Assembly (NCBI GenBank): GCA_964035795.1
Contig: OZ038321.1
Coordinates: 24,000,850 to 24,064,849, forward strand
Source: Pterobdella sp. o SKG-2022
Lineage: Eukaryota; Annelida; Clitellata; Hirudinida; Piscicolidae
Direction: 5' to 3'
DNA length: 64,000 nucleotides
A model generated the notes under the pieces. The model saw nothing but the letters and a program-made list of their open reading frames with translations, was not told the origin of the DNA and searched no databases. Made by a program: the position numbers and the translations under genes. Positions 51,661 to 64,000 of the stretch are shown here, one piece after another. Position 1 is the first letter of the stretch, and each line of letters begins with the position of its first letter.

Positions 51661-54530
51661 CCCCATCGAGTTGCTCTAGTCGTATAGTTGACTGAGTTTT
51701 TCTTGGGTAACTCTCTTCACAATTCTTCTCCAGGAACATTTCTGTTGGGCAAGAAGAAAAATGGTTTCGAAATCTTCTGAGTTTCGAGTTTCATTTTTGG
51801 GATAAATTTGACATCTTTTTTTAATGTCTGTGGTAGGGTGGTTAAAGGTCTGCCTAGGTATTTTTTCTTTTTTGATGTGGCATAGTAGTGCTTCATAGCC
51901 TGGAATGCTGGCGTATCAGGTCTTCTTAGGATATTTCCCAAAATACTCCATCTTGCACCCGCAATTTAACTGAAAGGGGTATGCTATTCGTTTTTTTGTT
52001 TAGTTCTTTGTTGCTGATTCTATTGGGATAGTAGATACCGATCACTCTCTTAAGCTGTTTGCGGTGGAATGCGTCAATTATAGCTTCTATATTTTTGTTG
52101 ACTGCCCATGCTGAAGAGTTGTAGGTGAGAACTGGTTTAACATAGGAATTGTACACTCGGACTTTTTTGCTTATTTTTAGCTTTTTCCTTTCATGTATAT
52201 TTTCCATAATTTACTCATCGCAGTTTAGGCAAGTTGTTTTCTCCTCTCAATATCTTTTTTGTCATCAAGGAAGGAGCCTAGTTTTTTGCTCGTTTTCCAG
52301 GCCTTATCTGATTTTGATGTTTTGATGAGTTCTGTCTTGTCAGTATTGACTTTGAGGTTCCAGTTCGAGAACTCATCTTTCAGTTTGCTTTCTAAGTTAA
52401 GTAGTTGCTGTTTGTCTCTACCAATGAAATCTAGATCGTCAGCATATCCTATCATTTTTGCTGGTGTCAATGGTTGTGGGTTTGTGTAGCTGTGATTTAG
52501 CTTTATATGGTTTGTTACTTTAGACTTGAAAGTGTGCAGTGCTGCTTCTAAGTAAATTGTGAAGAGAATGGGTGAGATTCCATCTCTTTGAGGGATCCCT
52601 ATGTTAGTTTCAAAAAGGGTTTGTGTGCTTTTGCCATTCCATCTTACCTTCAAACAAGTGTTTGTTAATAGCTTTCTGATCATCATTATTTCATCATTGT
52701 TCAGAATTTTTTCAAGAACATTTATTAGAAAGGGTCTGTCCACAGTATCAAAGGCTTGGCTCAGGTCGATACCAAGGATATAGTACTCTTCAGCCCTGTA
52801 CGTCAGAGCTTTAGCTATATCCCATTTATGAGACCAGACTATGTCTGTCGTGTTTCTTCCATTTCTGAATCCACTTTGATAAGAACCGTTGTATTCTTCC
52901 GTTTTTTTGCGTATACGATTCATAGTAATGTTCGATAATATTTTTAGGATACTGTTCAGTAGAGTGATGGGTCTTAAGCTTGTAAGTTATCCTTTCGGTT
53001 TACCTTGTTTTGTACAGTGACTAATATTCCACTACCAATAAAACTATCTTTTTGAATTTTATTTTCTACTATTAAGTTTAATATTCTTGATACTTCTTTT
53101 ATTAGTTTTTCTCCACTATATTTTATCATTTCGGGTGGGATCTCATCTTCACCTTTAGCTTTATTATTATTTAGTTTACTTATAGCTAGCTTAACTTCAT
53201 TAAAACTTATTGGGTCATTGAGAGATTGTTGCAACACTGGATTTTGGTTGTGGTTAGGTAGTTTATAAAATTTGTTGTGGTAGAATTGTTTGACTTTTAT
53301 TTCAGCTTCAGTTTCGTTAAGAATTTGTTTGTTCTCTTGATCATTAAGAAATAATTTATCTGGAATTTTCCTATAGACGAATTTCATGGCTTGAAAAGTT
53401 TGTTTATCATCTCTGAACTTTTTGCATTGTAGAAAAATTTTGTATTTCATTGTTGAATTCATATCCTTTTTTTAGCTTTTTTCTCATGCCTACTGTTTCT
53501 ATAGCTGATTGTTTCATTATATTTTTTAGAGAATCCCAAGTGATGTTTTCAGTATTATTAATTTTAGGTTCAATTTGGTTTTTATATTCTGTTTTTTTTT
53601 TCTTTAAACATTTCATAATTGAATTCTTTTTTTGAATTGTTCCTTTTTGTCATCTCTTTCCAATTTGGGTACATTTTTTTGAAATTTATCTTACAAATAA
53701 CAATTTTAGGGTCAGAGTTGAGTTCTGTTCCACCATAGGCTCTTGAGTTATTAATGATAGCTCTCTGATTATATTTGCAGATTACATAGTCTATTTCGTT
53801 ATATATTTTTGTAATATCATTATTGTTGTTCTTTCTGTAACCTGTCTAAGTTGTTATGTGTCTAGCAGGGTGTTGGAACAGGGTATTAGTAAAAATGAGA
53901 TCATGAAATTGACCGAAACTTATGTTTTGAGCCATTCTCATTATGAATACCTCTGGAATATTGTCCACAGCATTTTTCATCATGATATATCTTTTTTCCT
54001 ACTTTTGCATTAAAGTCACCTCCAATAAAAATCATGATGCTGTATTTGGTTTCTTTAACAGTTTTGTGGAGGCTGCAGTAAAACTCTTCTGCTTTTGTTT
54101 TATCTTTTTTGGTGATGAGGTTATGAGGTGAGTAGGTGTTGATGATGGTAATGATACCAGGTTTGGTTTTCAATTTTAGAACGCAAATCAATTTCTGAGA
54201 CTTTCCAAATTCTGTGTAGTAAGGGTTCAAGCTCTTTTTTGATGGCAAATCCCATTCCATGATGTTTATTTTGTGGATTCAGAAATTTGAGATTGATTCC
54301 ATCTATTGTTTCTTCCATAAAGTTAGATTTTGTTTCTTGAAGGCAGCATACGGAAATTTTGTACTTGCCGACGTCTGATGCAAGTTGCCATCTTCTTAGT
54401 TTCGAACTACAGACTTGAAGGTTGAAAGTTCCCACAGAAAAGTTTTCAAGAGAGTTAATAGACATTTATAAAATAATATAAATTATTTTCTTACACCGGG
54501 AAGTCAACACCGGAACCAAACAATATATAA
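51630..54530 (-). mobile_element. Nearly complete APE-type non-LTR retrotransposon
   Basis: Read on the minus strand. A short leader (GGTTCCGGTGTTGAC) precedes ATG at 54465. The endonuclease region (54465-53900) has VGTFNLQVCSS, CCLQETKSN, GFAIKK and FIGGDFNAKVG, the residues of an AP-endonuclease-like nuclease. A linker (53620-52975) follows, with NNNKAKGEDEIPPEMIK. The RT (52960-52225) has YQSGFRNGRNT, LGIDLSQAFDTVDR, GIPQRDGISPILF and IGYADDLDFIGR. The tail region (52207-51700) has VRVYNSYVKPVLTYNSSAW, GNILRRPDT and YLGRPLTTLPQTLKKD. It ends in a TAT/ATT repeat tail (51625-51660). At least five frame breaks inactivate it, but no large part is missing, so insertion is fairly recent. The APE-RT layout and RGRP-like tail recall RTE-like clades; I cannot assign it firmly. 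Confidence 0.9.
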
Positions 54531-54860
54531 ATATATATATATATAATTAATTTTCGTCTTTAGACTTAATCATAGTTAACAATTAACAAATAATTCCTCG
54601 ATACGTTCTTTATCCATTTTTTCAATGTAGTCCATGTTTAATTTGAGGGAGTTCATGTCATTTATTAATGTATTGAGAAGAGTTGATGATGGTCTGCCTC
54701 TTTTCTTCTTAGAATCCCTTAGAGTTTTGGCTGGTGAGTTGTTGCGGCATATGTGTGCCAGCATTTTCAACCTTCTTAGCCTCACTTTTTGGTGCAGCGG
54801 TGGCATGACGGAGTCGCATTCTTCGTTTTTCATAACAGCTGGCCAATGAACTTTTTTCAG
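54531..54860 (-). mobile_element. 3' fragment of a related APE-RT element
   Basis: The minus-strand frame 54833-54576 encodes LHQKVRLRRLKMLAHICRNN (in part), then RGRPSSTLLNTLINDMNSL. It is equivalent to the C-terminal tail of the element at 51.6-54.5 kb but clearly different in sequence. It ends in a TATATATA tract (54522-54545) that directly precedes the 5' end of that element, in the same orientation. Confidence 0.8.
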
Positions 54861-56750
54861 TCTTCCTATGAGTTAAATGTGAAACATTCGTACTTTAAGG
54901 AATTAGTGAAAAAATAGATTTTCAGTATCATTGTGAATAAGTTTTCTAAATAAAAAATCTTTGAAAATGTAAAACAGTATTTTTTCCATGAAGTTATCGA
55001 ATTTTTAATTTGAAACTTTTTTAAAACTAGAATACTAAGCTTCGTGTGCTTATAAGTGCATAAAAACATATTAAAACTTATATTAATAAAATTCATATAA
55101 CATGCAATTTAAAAAAAGAAAATGTCCAAAAGCGCTTAAAGTTTGTGAAGAGTTATGAATGAAAAAATCCATGATGTGAGTCAGCTTCCAAATCTTTTAG
55201 AAAAGGAAAGAAATAAAGTTAAGAGGTAGAGAGCTCCACAAATGTGAGACTTGGTGAGTTGAAGAACCCGACTGATGTTGCTAAAAACTGAAATAGAGAT
55301 CTGAGTGGTTGATGGATATTTCTAATAGAAAAAAAATGGAAATGGTGATTTTGAGTAGAAAAGATTTAAAAACTCAACTTTTTGTGTGAAATTTTTTATT
55401 TGACTTCAAGGTAAATAATTTATGGCGTTGAAGTTTGGGAAATTTCAAAAAATCTAGTTTTAGTTTTAAAAATTTTCAAAAAAATTTGAATAAAAAAAGA
55501 ATTTTTAGAAATATATAATAAAAGAAGCTTCAAAAAAGATAAAAATTAATTCTAGAACCCAAGTGACAAAGCCATCGTATTAATACACCTAAAGTACATG
55601 TCAAATTGAAGAATGCACCTTTATGCCATTATCCTGTTTTTGTAGAAATCCAGACTATACTTAAAAAGAATTGGAACAATAAATTTTGAAATTTTAACAC
55701 GTTGATTATCAAAGTTTGAAAAAAAAATTTAAAACAGAAAGAAAATTCAGTTTTTAATGAAAAAAAATTATATTTGTTAGTTTTACATTTGGAATTTATA
55801 TTATTAGAAACATTTTTCTACAGAAGTTGCTCGTGAGGGGAATACGAATATGAATTAAAATACGCCAGAATAAATATGTTAGGCCCGTCTGAAAAAACGT
55901 TTTTACCACAATTCAAATTCATATTCTCAGTAAAGAATTTTAAACTCTTGAGGCAACAAGTATTCATTTGAATTAAATTTCAAAATACTTTTGTAATTGA
56001 CCAATATGATAGCGGTAAATTAATTTTCTTCCCATAAAATTCACAAGCAAATTTTTATAAATTTTAAAAGTTGATTGAGAGAATAGATAAAAATAAATTC
56101 TTTTTATCTATTAGCAATCATCTAACGTGAGTTTTTTACATCAATTGAAACACATGAGCCTAATAACTTATCGTAAATTAACTAAAACAATATCAAGCTA
56201 CATCGTATCATTGAAAAGAACAACTTATATTTTAAAAATGCAAAGATGCTAGTTGATTATTCAACACTTTTTTTATTAATAAAAGATTTGAAAAACTTAT
56301 CATTTCAGTTATTTAACCACTATTTTTTACATCGAAAAATGAAATATAGTTGACAATAACAGAGATGAGCTGGATATTACAAATGTTAGGTGCCATACTA
56401 AAAATGCTTTTCATTCAATTTGTCAAAAATTTAATATACATTTTTTACTTTTATTAACAATTATTTTTAAAAATTAATTCATAATCATCTTTGAGTATAA
56501 GTATCAAAATTCTAAAGCATAATTTTAGTTTGTGAAAAGGTTGTAAATTAGTTTCAAAATGTGTGTAAAAATATCTAACTCAAATTTTGGAGAATTTAGC
56601 AAAAATGAAAAAATTTTATTGATTTCTATAAATCTAACTGAAAAAATAACTTCTTCGAAAGAAACCTCGAAAAAAAAGATAAATATACACATAAATCCAC
56701 AGAAATACAAAGAATAAAATTAATTAAAAAAAACACAGAAAATCATTTTC
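54861..56750. other. AT-rich stretch
   Basis: No exon was recognised. A purine-rich, slightly GC-richer patch at 55190-55315 could be an old element remnant but has no readable frame. Confidence 0.4.
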
Positions 56751-57517
56751 TCAAAGAATTCTTTTCTTCTGCCTGTACGCTCCAATAGCTTCGCCATGAC
56801 CGAACCGCTGATCCACTTTTGGCTTGTAATTCCAGCCGTATGGTAATTTTACCTTTTTGTATTCTAAGCATCTATGCAGCTCTCAATCAAGTAAGATGTT
56901 TGCGTATTATCGTCGGTCATGAATTTTTATTCAAAATGTTTTCTATCATTAACACATGGAGGTTTTCCGTGTGTCTGTTAGATTTTTTTGGGTGAAGATA
57001 AATAATTATTAGGACTTAAATAAAAGCTAATTTGATTTATTTATTTCATTTGTTTCTCACACCAACAGTGTTGATTTAGCATTCCTTATTGCCTTTTGTC
57101 TTCATTTTTTATATATTTTCATTGTTAAATATGATTGAAAATTACTGTTTTCACGTTTTTGAAAATTGAAATTTTCAATCATATTGACTAAAAGTTATTC
57201 TTGAAAAATTTTGACGATAATTACTGCAAAAAAGAAATGAAATGTTGATGTTAGAAGCAAGTTTTAGATTTAAAAATACTTTTTAGGTACTTCACACGCA
57301 AAAAAAAATTTTTAAATAGTTTTATGTTTCAAAAAATTCTTTTAAAAGTTTTTATTCAACTAAAATTAGTTCAAACTAAAAAATTTCATACAAATTCAGT
57401 TGATAAATTATTATGTATGTCAAGCCTCCACTGATAAACTCTTGCTACCGTTTTATTAACGTTTGTGCTGCCAACACACCACTGCGGTTTGCGTTCTTCG
57501 CTTGCAGTTGTTTTCAT
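56751..57517 (-). CDS. Small two-exon gene of unknown function (64 aa)
   Basis: Exon 1 (57517-57449) starts at an ATG and reads MKTTASEERKPQWC, then VGSTNVNKT, to a GTAGCAAG donor: 69 nt, phase 0. The terminal exon (56879-56751) reads LHRCLEYKKVKLPYGWNY, KPKVDQRFGHGEAIGAYRQ, KKRIL and a TGA stop, also phase 0. Both exons are islands of clearly higher GC than the flanks and are too short to show as long open frames. The product is basic, with no membrane segment or signal peptide. The Tyr/Trp/Pro/Gly-rich C-terminal block looks like the short conserved motifs of small microtubule-associated or ciliary proteins, but I do not recognise the family. The AG acceptor at 56881-56880 has a weak pyrimidine tract, and another exon could lie in the 569-bp intron. 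Confidence 0.6.
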
Positions 57518-59785
57518 AATTTTTAATTTTAAAAATATTTTCCATAGTAGATGTTTTATTTCAAATGAAATTTTTCCATCAGTATTTTTAATGCTATAAG
57601 ATATTGAGCAAGTGTAATATAGGTTATAGTATTTAAAGCTGGAAGTCGATCAATGGTCGTTTTATATCTTTAAATAAAAACTCATATGCAATCATAGCAT
57701 TAAATGTCAAAAACTCAAATTTAACTAGATAATAAAAATTTTTTTTTTATAATCTGTACCTAAAATAAAAGCTACGCAATAATGATTTCGATAAAGCTCG
57801 TAGATCTTTGAGTATATGGGTGTAATACTTTGATAAAACGACAAGCTCTGTCGAAATTAGAAAAAATATTGAAAAATGAAAGAATGAAAAATCAAATTAT
57901 TTTTCTTCAGCCATCAGTCATCCAAGCGTTCAATAACTCATTCGCGAAAAATCCACAACCTTTAGCAGTCATCAAATGCATTTTGAATAGGCTCTCTCAA
58001 TGATTTTTCACATTCTGAACTTTTTTATTCATAAAAACTTTTCATATGTTTTTTAAATCAAAGTTTTCAATAGAAACATCACGGAATAGTTTAATAATAA
58101 TTCAAAGTTTCATGATCCACAAATTCGATAATATATTTTTAATTTTTAAAATTTTTAAATATTGAAAAGTAATTTTTTTAAAAACTTGGATTGAACTTTT
58201 TATATGAAAAAAACTTTATAAAAATCTTTTTATAACAATTTTATAAAAATTTTATTCACGCCAAAATATTATAAAATAAATTTAATTCAAACATCGGTTT
58301 TGTTTTGATGGGAATTTCATTTTAAGTTTTCAATAGAACCCTACTTGAATGGACATACCTTTTACATATCATTTTATGTAGAGCCCAGCTGACAACAGAA
58401 TCAAGATAAAGCTTGCAGTGAAAGAAAGTGAAAGAATGAAATATTCTATTTGAAAAAATTTATGGTTTTTTTTATGAATAAATGACAAAATTCTAGTAAA
58501 ATAAGTAATAAAGACAGATATGTCTTATCACAAACACTTGAATATATTTTGAAAACATAATTCAGGTTTACTTCAATTTGAATTTTATAAAAAGATTTTA
58601 CATGTAGAATTCTGTGCGAATAACTTGAAAAGTATATAAATATGACAGGATAATTAAATAATTTGTGAGTGCAAGAGATTTTGAAAATGAGCGAGGCATT
58701 CGTGCGTCAATTGTTGATAGTAATATTCTCTGTGTATATTCTTCTTTAGTTTTTCACATACTAATTTTAGTTTTAGAATTTATACTCTTGGAAAAGTGTT
58801 GAATAATGCACCTTAAGTTTGGGAGTTAGTTTTATTTTTTGTTTTCATCAAATTTTGAATTCTTTCGGAACTTTTAAGTTCACAATGATGTGTCTTAAAA
58901 ACCAATTTATGAACTTTTTGAAAAACTATAATAAAATATATCTTTTATACTATTCAAAATTTTTAATGAAGTTTTATAAAACACGATAATCTTCAAAAAG
59001 TAAACTCAAACCAAATTGGAATTTCTCTATTTATCATAATCATACTTTTCCCATTACTATTCCGTACTTGATTCATACGTTTCTCATTTTTGAAATTCAA
59101 AAAACACCAATTTATGATGTTTATTTTTTCAAAACTGAAAAAATCATTTTTCATGGAAAACTTCTATATAACTTTTTAGTACGTTGTTTTTGAGTGTGAG
59201 GTGTGTTGACAACTTATATGTTTGCGCTCTTTATGTTCCCACATTACTCCTTCTTATCTGCTCTTTTATGTTTATGTTGCTTAACGAATATTGCTTTTTT
59301 TACTTTTCTTCCATTTAACTTTGTTAAAATTTTCGTAAAAGATGTCGGTGTGCGGAGCTCATGAGAAATGCTTCATATATGGAAGAATTATTTTTAATTG
59401 TTTCATTAAAATCTATTTTTTAATTTAAATAATTTAAAAAAATTTTTGTGGGTTGAAATTATTCAAAACTAGTCATGAATTAGGATTTAAATTTTTGATT
59501 CATTTTAATTTTTTCGAATAACTACTCTATCTTTTTGTGAATTAAAATTCAATTTTAGCATGATAAACTAAAAACTCAATTCAACATAAAAATTCACAAA
59601 AAATTTGCATTAACAATTTCTAAATTAAAATAATGTAATAATTACAGTAATAAATACATATTTTCAGCAAACTAGAAAAGTACATAGGAAAAGTATTCTC
59701 CAATTAAATCCTCTTTGTCATTCTGCACACTTTTTCTCATCTATTTCTACTTAGCAATAATCATTCTATTACAACTTTAATACAG
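57518..59785. other. AT-rich stretch, nothing recognised
   Basis: It would include the promoter of the small minus-strand gene at its left edge. No other signal was seen. Confidence 0.4.
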
Positions 59786-60071
59786 CCTCTTCTACACTAA
59801 AGTGCTAATGATCCAAAAGAGCAAAACTCATCGTGAAATACGAGCTACGCATAAACAAAACCACGTTTCAAATTTCAAACTTAATGAGGCCAAAATGAAA
59901 TTTTCAAGATTGAAATATTTATTGAATGAAACAATCGCAGCACTGAGTAGGGAGAAATGCATATTTTTAAGGAAGAAAGCACAGAGGCGTATAAGAAAAG
60001 TGGCAGAATTATCGACTCACGGCTGGGCGAACGTTGTGGCAGGCAAACGAAATAATGGAGCTGCTAATTGA
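59786..60071 (+). CDS. Candidate terminal exon of an unknown basic protein
   Basis: After acceptor CTTTAATACAG at 59785 a frame runs LFYTKVLMIQKSKTHRE, then helical, Lys/Arg-rich sequence (AKMKFSRLKYLLNETIAALS, RKKAQRRIRKVAEL), and ends STHGWANVVAGKRNNGAAN-stop. GC content and codon use are richer than the flanks. Alternatively the ATG at 59802 starts an 89-codon single-exon gene. No domain was recognised and no upstream exon was found. Confidence 0.45.
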
Positions 60072-61219
60072 GAAACATAATTTTTCATTAGCACTGCCTT
60101 TTTGAAATTCTTGGGTCGAATACAAATAGAAGTTTTAAATTGAAATGTAAATATAGACCCTCATTTTGTTTTGACGAAAACTAAGGAGTATTATGCAGAG
60201 ATTTTGAAGCCCCATTGAATTTTTTCTATTAGTTTGTTTAGAAATTTTATATATACTTTTTATTTATACATTATACACTTTATATTATAATTATATATAA
60301 ATATATATATCGATTTATTTCTTTTCATATTAGTATCTTAATGTGCATTTATTCATTAAGTTGTTTAAAATAAAAACTATTGATTAAACAATAGAGAATA
60401 ATTAATTATAATATAAAAAATCTTGATTAATGTCAGCATCGAAATCTCATTTTTAGTAGTAATCAAAATTAATAAATTGGTGCACTGAAATTATTCAAAC
60501 TAACACTTAACTTTGATATAATAAAACTCTGTTTTATGCAATTTTGCAACAAATCATTAAATAGATTCAAGATCGTGCGTTTCAGCGTTCAATTGACATT
60601 TGGTTTTAAGGGGTTTTAAAACGCAGATTTTCTTTCTTTTCACAATAGCGGAAACGAAATCAAATTAGAAACTCAAACTTTGACTCTGAATTATACTATT
60701 ATAAACAAAATTTTTAAAATGTAAGTTTTAGTGAAAAATAGATTTTATATATGCCAATAAAAAAAATAAATTCACGCAAAATTATAGCGAGAGAGACACA
60801 ACAGTCGTTCCAATAGAAAGAAAAAAAAAACGTGAAAAAATAACTTTGATTGCTTTCAACAAATCACTCACCTCCGTATCCACGTTATAATTAACAGACT
60901 GCCAAAAAAAACCACAACAATCAACATCATGCCATTTTTCTTTTGAAACATTCTTTACCGACCTTGTGCTCAATTATTGTCGGAACTTTTAACCTATCTT
61001 TTTTGAAATCGTTTATATACTTGAAAACTCTTCAAGTAATTATTTCCATGAAAAAGTTGAGCATTAAAAACTTAAATCTTTTAACGAACTATTTCTTAAC
61101 AACTCTTTCACAACATCTTATAGTGTTCACTCACACCTTTCAACACATTCTTTTTTTTTCATAAATTCTAATCATCCTATCATGAAAATCATTCTTGTTA
61201 AACGCCTCTTCTATTTACA
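60072..61219. other. AT-rich stretch
   Basis: No feature was recognised. A TA-rich patch lies at 60250-60315. Confidence 0.4.
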
Positions 61220-62235
61220 ATAAAAGCTGAAGTCGAAGGCCAAAGGATATTATTAGTGTCATTTGATCTTTTAGCTGTCTTCGATAACATCGACTAAAAT
61301 GACACTATTTTAAAAATAAAATTACACTTCATTTCAAAAGAACCTACTGTGTTTAGTCAATTTTCAATTTAGCCAATCGCTATAAACTTACCGAAGTTAG
61401 TAAAACTCCTTACTGTACCCTTCCGATGGTGTTGCAAAAAACTTCAGAAAAAATTTGTCTGAATAGTTAACAACTGGTAATAACTTAAACAATTCAAAAA
61501 ACTTGAATCTGCAGCCTGAAACATGGGTTAGTTAGTGAGTGGAATACATCGCTCATGGTGGTCTCACAAAGCCATACAATTTATTCAAGACTACGGCTTT
61601 CCAATTTTGAATATAAAAGTCAAGTATTTGTTGAGATTCATCTTTGCACCTTATAAAGTATTTTTTTTTAAACCATTGCAGCGCTCCACTGACCATATGC
61701 AGTCAAGAGACCCGTGAGCCGTGAAATCATGCAACAAAAACAACTTTGGTGCCAATTGAGCACGATAGAATTGGCGAAAAAGATTTTAACTTTTTTTTGA
61801 ACATAAAGCAAATTGGATTATTTGATGACTTCGAGGAAATCATGGAACACAACAACCATCGTCTCACTCCTATACAAGATAAAACAATCTGACTGGAAAC
61901 TACAGGTCTTGTTGAGTACCCGCTTCAACATTATTGCCGAAAAAAAACCTTTGAAAGATGATGTGCAGCAACACATACTTTTAGTTGTCAACAGTGATCA
62001 TTGAACAACCATTTTGTTCAACCAACATATTGCAGCAATAGTCAAAAATGCAATATTCACCTCCAAGCTATCAAAAAAATTTGGAAATGTCTCAAATTAC
62101 AAACTGCACTCAACCTCGTCTTTGCATTGATCATTTTCAAACTTCACCACCGTGCATTTTTTTTATTTTCATTATTCTATTTTTATCAAAAACCTAAAAA
62201 CACAGCTGCTTTGAAAACTATAACTGGCTAGTTTG
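61220..62235 (+). mobile_element. CR1/L2-like LINE remnant
   Basis: The plus-strand frame at about 61240 reads LLVSFDLLAVFDNID, a decayed form of the RT motif A block (L.DLSAAFDTVDH). It is followed by more broken RT-like text. Near 62040-62140 the frame CNIHLQAIKKIWKCLKLQTALNLV (in part CNIHLQAIKKIWKCL) matches the HLRSI.KIRKFL segment before the SRLDYCNSLL block. Many stops are present, so it is old and dead. Confidence 0.7.
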
Positions 62236-64000
62236 CTTCAAAGGATTAATTTAAAAATTACAGCAACAATCTATGAGTGCTTTAACATAAAAAAACTCAA
62301 AACTTAGTCAAATCATCCACATTTGAAGCATTTTACACCCCTTAAAGTCAAGTGATCTAACTAGATAAAACAAAGTTTCTATACATTCTTTAACTTGTAC
62401 TGCCCAGTAACTTCTTTTTTTTTCAAAATTCTATGTATTTGTAACTCATTTGAAGGTTCGTTTAGAAATAATTTAAACACTGTAAATATTTTGAAACAAT
62501 GCCTTAGACTCTGTGACACAAGTGATATTCTGTTTAGTGCTCTAAAATTTGAAAATCCCAATGAATAAATATAATAATTTTAACATAAAACAAAAACTTT
62601 CAAGTTTTAAAATTTGTAACATTAAAGAGTGAATAATGAAATGGTTCAAATTTGTTTTTTTCAAACTAAATAAAAAACAATGGCTAAGTACCGTTAAAGG
62701 TTTTTTCCTTCAATTCAAACTTTATTCATAAACCACTTCCAAACTTCATAATTATGTATTAAAATTTCCATTTCCAAATAACAAATAGGTTTGGTCAAAT
62801 AATTTATCATTTTCCTACACTGATGTAAGGATGTTTAAAAGCACTATTTAAAATGAAATTAAGAGTGGAAGCTTTTCATTATTGAATTAAATAGCAAAGC
62901 TATATCGAATAATGCAATAATAAAGCTACCATCAAACAAATTTTAACTCAATTAAGCTATAAAAGACAAGGAAAGAATCGAGAAGGTAGACTAAACATTA
63001 CGTGAAAGCACTGAGATTCCTAAATTTTATTTGAGCGATTATTTTCAACGTTCATAAAAGCATCAATCTTATCCACTAATAATGATTTCATAAAAGTTTG
63101 GGTTTTGAATAAATTTCATGAGACCATGTGTTTCAATCAGCAGATTTTAGTTGCGCATTTTTATTTTTGTCGAATAACTGTTAAAAAATTACAGAACCAT
63201 TTTTTATACTTTTTGCTTTATTACTTCTTTTAAACAAAATTTATGCCATAAACTTTCAAATAATAAAACTAATCGAAAGAATAATTGAATTTTAGACTTA
63301 CTCAATTTGTTATCATTTACAGAGTTGGTTATCAATTGGGGACACTTTATAAAGCTTAAAATGATTTAAGCTCAAACTATTTTGAGTAAGATCGTCTTAA
63401 ATCACCCAATAGATTCACTCCAAATTTTCAAATGAATGTTTTTCGAGACAAACTAGATATTTGTGATTTCTGTGCACACTGAAAATTTTTTAAAGCAAGT
63501 TATTTTCAAAAAAAAAACCTTCAAAAAAATGAGTTTTTTGAATGAATATAGTTCTAAATAATATTTACAATTGTAAAGATGTAAGATAGTGCATTATTAG
63601 CTATGTTTTGAATGTATTGCATGTTTTTTGCTCATTTGAAAATCTTGTCACGTAAAATGTAATAAAATTATTTTTTCTATAAATTAACTCTTTGATTCTA
63701 CTTCAAATAAATTAAATTTCCAGAATTTACATATATATATTATAAAAATAAAATTTTATCCACCAAGGAAGAAGCTTGCATTTATTTGATTAAAACTTTT
63801 TTTCATTTCGGATTTGTTTAAATAGAATGTTACTTAACGTTCTCCACATTGAAAAAGTTAATTTGTTAATATATAGTAGGGCAGATAAGATAGACCAAAC
63901 AAACAACTGAAAAACTTTTTTATTTTATTTTAGAAACAGAACTGAAAAAAAAAAATTCTATCTTTGGTGGTGGAATTACAGTTTTTTGCATGACCCCAGT
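62236..64000. other. AT-rich stretch to the right edge
   Basis: No exon, RNA gene or mobile element was recognised on either strand. Confidence 0.4.

Noticed and set aside
52259..54131. Plus-strand ORFs over the APE-RT element
   Set aside because: They are antisense shadows of the reverse transcriptase and endonuclease frames.

Overview
The window is AT-rich nuclear DNA from an animal. Genes are split by short-exon spliceosomal introns and scattered among long non-coding tracts, non-LTR retrotransposon remnants, tRNA-derived SINEs and simple repeats. The conserved genes (SK potassium channel, MASK/ANKHD1, CIR1) show a metazoan, probably an invertebrate, but I cannot name the species. There is one assembly gap of exactly 200 N (1725-1924). 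Exon models were built by hand from conserved peptide blocks, GT/AG sites and reading-phase agreement.

Left third (1-29.5 kb), minus strand: pieces of an SK-type (KCNN) calcium-activated K+ channel run from about 18 kb, possibly 29.5 kb, down to 445. Recognisable parts are the pre-S1 region, S1, S2 and S3-S4. Eight exons of a MASK/ANKHD1-like ankyrin protein lie on the same strand between the S2 exon (8.3 kb) and the S3-S4 exon (0.5 kb). They keep one open frame through seven introns and are cut off by the gap. The MASK gene is therefore nested in, or interleaved with, the channel gene, or the scaffold is misjoined at the gap.

Middle (36.6-42.5 kb): two complete genes stand head to head about 290 bp apart. 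On the minus strand is CIR1, a corepressor linked to RBPJ/Notch and splicing (six exons, 262 aa). On the plus strand is a coiled-coil protein with a motif I associate with CCDC177 (nine exons, 290 aa). A tRNA-Ile-derived SINE and a 1.1 kb G-free satellite with higher-order structure follow at once.

Right third (47.5-62.2 kb): decayed non-LTR retrotransposons dominate. They are one element that looks like the restriction-like-endonuclease type, CR1/L2-like 3' ends, and one nearly complete APE-RT element lying directly behind the 3' end of a relative. Between them lie a probable tiny two-exon gene (64 aa) at 56.8-57.5 kb and a possible terminal exon at 59.8-60.1 kb. No bacterial-type operon, CRISPR array or rRNA is present.
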